Below the pieces are notes generated by a model. The model saw only the letters and a program-made list of their open reading frames with translations. It made no database searches and was not told the origin of the DNA. A stretch of 64,000 nt of DNA, from assembly GCA_030704615.1 (NCBI GenBank), contig CM060732.1:50325053-50389052 (forward strand), read 5' to 3'. The translations under genes and the position numbers were made by a program. This document shows, piece after piece, positions 57,138 to 64,000 of this stretch (the first letter of the stretch is position 1; each line of letters begins with the position of its first letter). This DNA comes from Takakia lepidozioides (taxonomy: Eukaryota > Streptophyta > Takakiopsida > Takakiales > Takakiaceae).

Positions 57138-57603
57138 CTCCGTGAACTAACATGTTCTATTTCAGGTGTTGTTCCCCAGCAGCCGTTCCCTGTCTGCTAT
57201 CTCGTTCCCTATGGTCGTGACAGCTGTGTCAAGCTGACTGGCTGTGTGAAACTGTGACGGGCTGTGACTGGCTGTGCGACTGTGTTTGGCTGTGTCGGGC
57301 TGTGACTGGCTGTGACGACTGTGACGGGCTGTGACGGGCTGTGATGGCTGTGTCGACTGTGACGACTGTGTTGGCTGTGTTGGCTGTGATAGGCTGTGTT
57401 GGTTGTGATGGCTGTGTCGCTTTGATGCGACTGTGACGGGCTGTGACGACTTTGACGGGCTTTTGACGACTGTTTTTGCTGTGACGACTTTTGACGGGCT
57501 GTGTAACCCCTCTCTACAGTGCGCTGTTATCACCCCTAAGGCTCCTGTTGGTCTCAGTCTGTGCAAAAATTAAGGGTACTCCTCAGATCCCGTAAAAATG
57601 TCT
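57138..57603 (-). mobile_element. Inverted copy of retroelement 3' internal end with GGCTGTGAC tract
   Basis: The tract GGCTGTGACGGGCTGTGAC-like repeats (57215-57505) are the complement of the CACAGCC tract at 54.1-54.4 kb. CTAAGGCTCCTGTTGG and AAATTAAGGGTACTCC mirror 54062-54110. On the minus strand the tract can be read as Ser/Gln/Pro/His-rich repeats. Confidence 0.8.
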
Positions 57604-60600
57604 AAGTCCCTGGCATCCTCTAACGTTACCCCTTCCCCTCTCAAAAAGCCGTGTTCCTCACGGTTTTACTGTTTGGGATTAGCAAACCTTTGTGAGTGAG
57701 CACCCTTCTGACGTTGAGAGTCTCGTGAAGGACTTTGTGTGCGAGCCCGAGGTCTGCCACTGGTTGACGGAGATGATTGAACACTACCTGGATATGTAAG
57801 GCCCTCTGGAGGCTGATATCGAGGTAATCTTTCAGGCATATGAGACCCCCCGTCGCTTCTTTTCTTCCATCTGAATTGCATAGTCTTCTCCCATGTCAAA
57901 AGAATCCCTCGAAGAAACAGTTGTATCAGAATCTTCATCGCCTCTCAGGTGTTTTAATTGTCGAACTTTTGGTTGGAATCCTTTGGGGCATACATATGTT
58001 GTCCTACCATGTCTGGAAGTTTATATTTTAAAACTTGGTATAAAACGCTGAACTGCAAAATTGGTGAAGACACTGAGCTCTCTTGTCTGTCCAGGTGAGT
58101 GGGGTACCAATGACTTGTGACTTGTTCAAGTATTTCCATGCCACATGTGCCTTAGAGAAAATATCATCAATGCCGAATTTCTGTGTTGACAAATTGTTCC
58201 AGGCTGCCTGAAACCATGAACGAATTTGAGAATCGTTTTGCATCATAACTTTTGGCTCATATAGGTACATATGAGGTGGCACTGAAGATAAGACCCCATG
58301 ATCCCCACTGGAATAACTCAGAAAGCGCGCTTGCATCTTTTGCTGCTCAATGTGATAACGTACCAGAAAACAAGCAGCGTAGTATAATCCACATCCCATG
58401 ACAATACTCGCTACCTCCTTGGTCTTGGTATAAATGAATCCATGTACAACTTGGAAGGCAATTAATTTCCTCAACATTGTACCTGCCTCATGCCAGTATT
58501 GTGCAAAGTGATGATCTTCAATTGGTCGATTGTTCGGAAGAACTTTAGTCCTAGTTGCCACTGGCAGCCAAATGCGCATGATTTGGTAGTAATGTGCAAA
58601 TGACTGCGGAGGACTAAATTCTTTCCAAGCCAAATCCAACATGATGGGATTTGGTTGAAGGGCAGAATCATAGCCCTACTGTACTCCCTTGCAGCTGGAG
58701 TTTTAGGTGGGTTAAAAGCAGCATTGCCCCATACCTCAGACTGTGGTGGCTGTGGTGTAGTTGTGTAGTAACAACAGGGTCAGCTATTGGCACAGTGACT
58801 TGCTGTGATGTTGGTGGCACTGGCTCTTGTACCATTGGCATCTCCTGCACCTCCTGTGAAGAAGACTGAAAAGCTAAATTTCTCGCTTTTAAATAAGAAG
58901 CCATTAGCTGTTCATCAGGTACACAACTCTCTTGTCGATATTTGAAGTGAGGTCCTCCACTTGAGTCTGCAGGCCGTCTATATCCTCCTGTAACTCCGTT
59001 ATCCTACTATAGACATTGTCTATAGTAGTTGTGGCAATGTTCTGCACTTGCAGCCTGAGCTCATTCATCTCGCTTTGGGTGAGTTTTCGTGGTGCTTTGC
59101 CCCTCCACTCGCCCTTGTGCTAACCAGACCTGCATAAGGTGGTTATCCACCAAGTTGCTTGTGGTTCCTCTGAGAGTGTGCTCCTCTCTTTGTTTGTACA
59201 CATCTAACTGCTGTTGTAAAGCCTCCATGCGCTTTGCATGAGGTTCAACCAAATTCGCATAGGCAGCAGCCAGATTATTGGCTTCCTTCCAAGCTTTGTT
59301 AGCCACAGAGAGTTCATTTCTATTGGCCATGACCGTTTGTTGCAACTCCAGGATGTGCCTCTCTTGGTCAGCTTCAACCTGCCTGTATTGCTTGAAAGTA
59401 TCCTCATTGCGATAGATTGTATTCTTCATGTCGACAATGAGTTTCATTTGCTCAACATTCTCTGCTTCTGCCTTCATACTTTTTTCCGCTTGACTGTTTA
59501 TTTCTATTGTAGATTGGTCAAGCATAGTTGTGAGTGTAGCACACATTGATGGCCATCCTGTCATGCACTGTCTGCAACTCCGTATGTAGTGCATTTACTT
59601 GTTGGCAACTTGCTTTCATGCTTCATGCTTCACCTGCATTGGTATAGCTGTTGCGTATGTGCTTCGTGCAACTGGTCTTGCGCGAGGCCTGCCTCAATCA
59701 ATTGTTCCTTGGCCAATTGCAAAGCCGCTTCTGTATTTTCCAAGTCCTGCTGCATCTTGAGAGTGACCTCCTCATCGACCTTGTTTGCACACTCAGTGGC
59801 TAGTCGAGCCTCAAACTCCTTCCTGAGTTCCTCTCTAAAGGCTGTCAATTGGGTAGTTGGAGCATGGATTTGACATAAGTCCCCAACAAATTAAGTGTCC
59901 TGCCTATGGAACTCATCAGCATTGCCTGTTGAGGGTCATCATGGTGAGGTTGCTGCTGCTGTTCCTCCTGATCCTCAACCGTGTGATGTCTCACGAACCA
60001 TTCAGGCCATTGTCCCACCGGATTTTCTTCCTGAACCACATCATCCATCACCGTGCTGCAGTGTCTTGACATTCTACCTGTGGTACCTCCGACACAGGTG
60101 TGTGTATTATATGCACCTCAGGATTTCCCTTGGGCAACTGTTGCACCTCTGGAATCTCTGTCTCCTTGACCAGACCAGAATATTCATAGAGAAGGTCCCC
60201 CTTCTCAATTTCCGCCACTATCTGTTCTGTAGTTGGAATATCTAACCCTTCTTTTTCCAAATCAATTATTTCTGGTTGAGCTGCATGGACAACTTGTAAC
60301 CTTGTGACAAGCCGATCAGCTGGCTGTGATGGTTGTGATACTGAAGTAACTTCCTCCTCCCTTTCTGAAGGTTCTGCTTCCAGTAATAGCAGTTCTCTGT
60401 GCTGCTGTGCCCCTTCCTGCACATGAGCTTGGGAAACATTATCATGCGGAATCCGTGAAGCCAGTGGATCCGCGACTACAGTCTTTACCCGTCTCTGCCT
60501 CTTAGTCTTGGGTTGCCCTGCTAGTCCACCCTCACTGTGTGAAGAGCCTTGCTCTTCCATTGCAATGGTTTCTGGCTCAAACACTCCCATCTCCTTTCTT

Positions 60601-61235
60601 TCTTGCGCATCAAGTATGCCAGAATCAAGAATTATTTGAGCAATGATTGGGCCAGACACTATGATAGGAGACTTTGCGGTAGTACCTTGTAATCTTTTCA
60701 TCTCCTCTACCAGTGCGTTGTACATTATGTCCGCCCATTCTACCTCTTGTCCTTTCAGGGCTTTGAGTATTTCCTCCGTGAAGGATCTGCTCAAATACTG
60801 TTGGTTCTATTTCATGGCAATCAGAACGTTCAATACCTGGCCTACCTCCTTTAGCCCTGGGTACACGGCCTTGGTACAAGCATAACCCCGAGTTTTAAAG
60901 AAACTCCCTTCTTGGAATAAGTCCCCTATTTGCAGTCTTGCCCTGTGCTCCTCCACATGCACCTGACCTGCTGGCAATCGAAACAATTGCTGGAGGTATA
61001 GGGGAGTAATTACTAATTCAACTCCCTTCACCATTGTTGTTCCTGTCCTTAGCTCTAAGTTCTGCAAGAATTGTAACATGTACTGTCTATGGTGCAATGT
61101 CCAATCTATGCTTTGCAATCCTTGCAATCTCAGCTCCTTTAGTATCTGTACTGCCTGTGGAGTAACAATCGTTTGTTTCTGCAGGATTGTGGTGCTCTTC
61201 ACCCTGATTTCCTCCATTCCTCTCACTCTCTTCAT
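57604..61235 (-). pseudogene. Reading frames downstream of a Ty3/gypsy integrase (function unknown)
   Basis: Five minus-strand frames follow the integrase: 61235-60807 (LQGLQSIDWTLHHRQYMLQF, ITPLYLQQLFRLPAGQVHVE), 60794-60048 (KALKGQEVEWADIMYNALVE, KSPIIVSGPIIAQIILDSGI, then acidic and basic linkers), 60072-59630 and 59594-59061 (long Glu/Gln/Leu-rich coiled coils) and 58904-58028 (SFAHYYQIMRIWLPVATRTK, KEVASIVMGCGLYYAACFLV). They are in shifting frames, as if one long gene had decayed. The first part loosely resembles the plant-transposon or aminotransferase-like segment found in some plant retroelements; that is only an impression. The position, between integrase and 3' LTR, is where env-like or extra genes sit. 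Confidence 0.55.
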
Positions 61236-61259
61236 TCTAGACCCATAGAAATGTTTTGG

Positions 61260-64000
61260 CTATAACAACTGAAGAAATGCCTGTAGTGCACAAAGCATAA
61301 ACGTATGGTTGCCACAAAAAGCTATGGGTAATTTCTTGTAAGCCTGTGGGGCTTGCAAGCATCGCTCAAGAGAAAAGATCCGCTCTGTTGTTTCGTCCCT
61401 ATGCCACTGCGTAAGTAGTATTGCAAGCGTATAGTCTGTTAGTTCCTCCATAGCTTCAAAGCTATCGCATTGATGGTTTGTCCCTTCGCGACACCCGTTA
61501 CTTAGAACGTCGCCGTCTCTTGCGCCTAACTCCCCTCCAATTTCTTGATCTCTTCTCTGGCTTTTGATTGGCTGTAACCGCTGTGACTGGATTTTTGATT
61601 TAATGTTCTTTAGTGGACTTTCCCTGCTGGACTGTCCACTAGGATTACACATATGACAAGAATTTCGCTTTTCTGTACTTGCCGTTTGTTCCGTTCCCCT
61701 TTTTCTGTATTCATTAATGGGCCCGCCATTCATCCGAATTGACGAGCTAAGTAGGTACTTTGACGGCCATTCTTGTCCTCTTTCTTGATGACACCTGTTC
61801 TTGCACTTCCTTCTCAGCTGTGTGTCGCGCCCTGACTTCCACGTGTCTATTTTTAAACTGGTTTCCGTCCTTTCCTCCGTCGGCCATTTTCCTGAAGTTA
61901 ATGTGCGTCCACCTGTCACTGATTCTATGGATTGTGTAACCCTAGTAGGCTGTGTCATACTGTGGTACGCTGTAATAGGATATGATGCATGTGGTAAGCT
62001 GTGATAGGCTGTGACACGCTGTGGTAGGTTGTGATAGGCTGTGTTGCGCCGTGCTGGGCTGTGATAGGCTGTGTCACGTCGTGATAGGTTGTGATAGGCT
62101 GTGTCACGTCGTGATGGGCTGTGGCAGGCTGTGTTGGCTGTGATGGCTGTGTCACGCTTGTTTTGCCCGCCTTGGTCATATATGCTCGGCCTAGCGACAA
62201 ATGCTCCATACTCCGTTCGTAACACTGGTGCAGCCCGTGACTGCTCTTGCGTTTCAACATGCAATTCATGCTGCAATGGTTTGTCATGGATACCACTGTA
62301 CCCCTTCAACTTATTGGCATTGACTCTTCCCAGCATTTCTTTGTTAATGGTTTGTAACATGGCGGTGTTGTTATCATACATCTTTTGTATGGCATAAGGT
62401 CTTTTCCATGGTGATTTAAGCTTATAAGCTTTAATCTTTCCCTTTTTCTGCAACCATAGAACCAAATCTCCCGTCTTAAAAGTTTTTAACTTGCCTTCAT
62501 CAAACTGTTCCTTCCTCTTCATCTGAATTCTGGTCATATTATCAGCTGCATCAGCACGTACTTCTTCCACATGGTATAATTCATGTTTCCTGACCTTAAT
62601 GGAATCTTGCAATTCCATTCTCTTTCCCCACTCCGTTCTCATGGTAGGTAACAGGAATTCCACTGGAAGTAAGGCTTCCATACCATAAACTAATTGGAAT
62701 GGTGTATACTTAGTGGTGACTTTATATGAAGTCCTGTATGACCACAAAGCTGTCAACAGCTTTGTATCCCAATCCGTTCTGTTTGCATTGAATCTTAGCC
62801 AAGATAGTACATAGTATTTTGTTGGTAGCCTCTGCCTGTCCATTACCCTGTGGGTAATATGTTGTACTCTTCCTATGCACAATCATGAATTCTTTAGTCA
62901 ATAATTCAATGGTCTCATTAATGAAGTGACTTCCCTGATCACTGATAAATTCTAAGGGACAGCCAAATTGTGTGAGTATGTTCTCATATAGAAACCTTGT
63001 TGTGGACTTGGCTGTGTTTTCCCTCAAAGCTTTAGCTTCCACCCATTTCGTAGTATAATCAGTGGCTGTAATTATGTACCTGTTCCGTGTATTCTTGGCT
63101 GGTGGGTTGATTGGTCCAACAAAGTCTAGTCCCCATTTCTGAAATGGTTCCGTAGGCATTGTAGGATGCAAGGCCATCCTTCCAGATCTCTGCAAAGGCC
63201 CTAGCCTCTGACATTCATCACAACTCTGACAATACTCGTGTACATCTTTGAACAAAGTAGGCCACCAGTAACCTGCGAGTAGTAGCTTCCTACTGGTAGT
63301 CTCTTCTCCAAAATGACCTCTAGCCACTCCTTTATGAACTTCCTCCAAAACTTTATTTACTTCATGGTGGTACAAACATCGTTTTAGTACTCCATCAGGT
63401 CCTAGCTTATACATTCTGCTTCCTACCATAGTATAAGGTAAAGCTTTGATAGCGATTCTCTTCCTCTGCTCCTTACCATAACTAGGTGGGCATTGACCAT
63501 GAGTAAGGTAGTATCTGATTGGCCACTGCCAATCTAACCATTCATCTGCACTTCCTTTCACCTCCATTACAAATAAACTCGCATCAGGTAACTGATCGTC
63601 CACTCCTGTGGCAGCCTCTCCTGTTGTTAGTCGTGACAAATGATCTGCCACAAGATGCAAACGGCCAGGTTTGTAAATAACTTCGAACTCAAACTCATGC
63701 AAGATTATCAACCACCTCGCTATCCTTCCACTTATCAAAGGTTTGTTCACCAGATATATCAGAGCCTGGTGATCCACATAAAACATAAACTTTCTTCCCA
63801 ATAGGTAATGCCTGAATTTCTTGACTGCATAAATCATTGCCAGTGCTTCTCTTTCAGTTGTGCTATAGTTCCTTTCAGCACTGTAATATCAGGAAGAATA
63901 CGAGATCACGGTACGTCTAACAGGAGCCAAGAGCCCGCTTTTGCAGGATGGACAAACTTCTTCACATTGTACATTGAGAAAAAGCCACACCTTGCGATCG
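61260..64000 (-). pseudogene. Ty3/gypsy RNase H-integrase region (runs off window)
   Basis: From the right edge, YYSAERNYSTTEREALAMIY and YVDHQALIYLVN are RNase H. Then come HFGEETTSRKLLLAGYWWPT and CQSCDECQRLG (zinc-binding), and the integrase core with GLDFVGPINPPA, FISDQGSHFIN and YYPQGNGQAEATNK (D, D, E present). A shift near 62790 leads to WDTKLLTALWSYRTSYKVTT, TPFQLVYGMEALLPVEFLLP and FKTGDLVLWLQKKGKIK. The C-terminal extension has a repetitive RDTAYHNLSRRDTAY stretch encoded by a GTGATAGGCTGTG-type tract (61955-62160). A stop before YYSAERN and the frame shift show decay. Confidence 0.88.

Overview
The window is nuclear DNA from a streptophyte (green plant lineage). It has spliced genes with canonical GT-AG introns, a CONSTANS-like B-box/CCT regulator, a plant-type purple acid phosphatase, a complex I accessory subunit, remains of a SLY1 gene and a PPR gene, and dense transposon debris. 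A charophyte alga such as Chara or an early-diverging land plant fits best, but the sequence alone does not fix the species. There is one assembly gap of 500 N (52041-52540).

Layout. 1-4940 (minus): a multi-exon gene of unknown function with a ParB/sulfiredoxin-like motif and a possible methyltransferase-like 3' end. Its two long introns carry about twelve related palindromes. 5794-9335 (plus): a decayed MULE transposase with a SWIM zinc finger. 9983-12976: Ty3/gypsy debris with an integrase followed by a broken PHD finger. 13200-19700: SINEs and hAT-like non-autonomous elements with readable terminal repeats and 8-bp target duplications. 19880-26330: a broken LINE on the minus strand, interrupted by a second MULE fragment and by a tandem array of 50-bp hairpin units. 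26340-29700: gene-poor repeats.

31259-35943 (plus): CONSTANS-like gene in five exons. 37503-37916 (plus): NDUFA5-type complex I subunit, intronless. 40140-42050: local duplications, an inverted minisatellite and another hAT element. 42735-43880: a SLY1 (Sec1/Munc18 family) pseudogene. 45945-48089 (minus): PAP2/PAP9-type purple acid phosphatase in two coding exons with one apparent frameshift near the 3' end. 50848-51951: hAT-like element with an internal SINE. 52541-52712: PPR fragment beside the gap. 53454-64000: two colliding families of Ty3/gypsy debris. These include a 1-kb inverted repeat around a gag-like segment, and a minus-strand integrase followed by extra reading frames in the position where some retroelements carry a third gene.

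The intact-looking host genes (CONSTANS-like, NDUFA5, PAP) are unrelated in function and are simply islands between repeats. The most unusual structures are the palindrome-built introns of the ParB-like gene, the PHD finger behind a Ty3 integrase, and the hairpin array at 23.35-24.14 kb.
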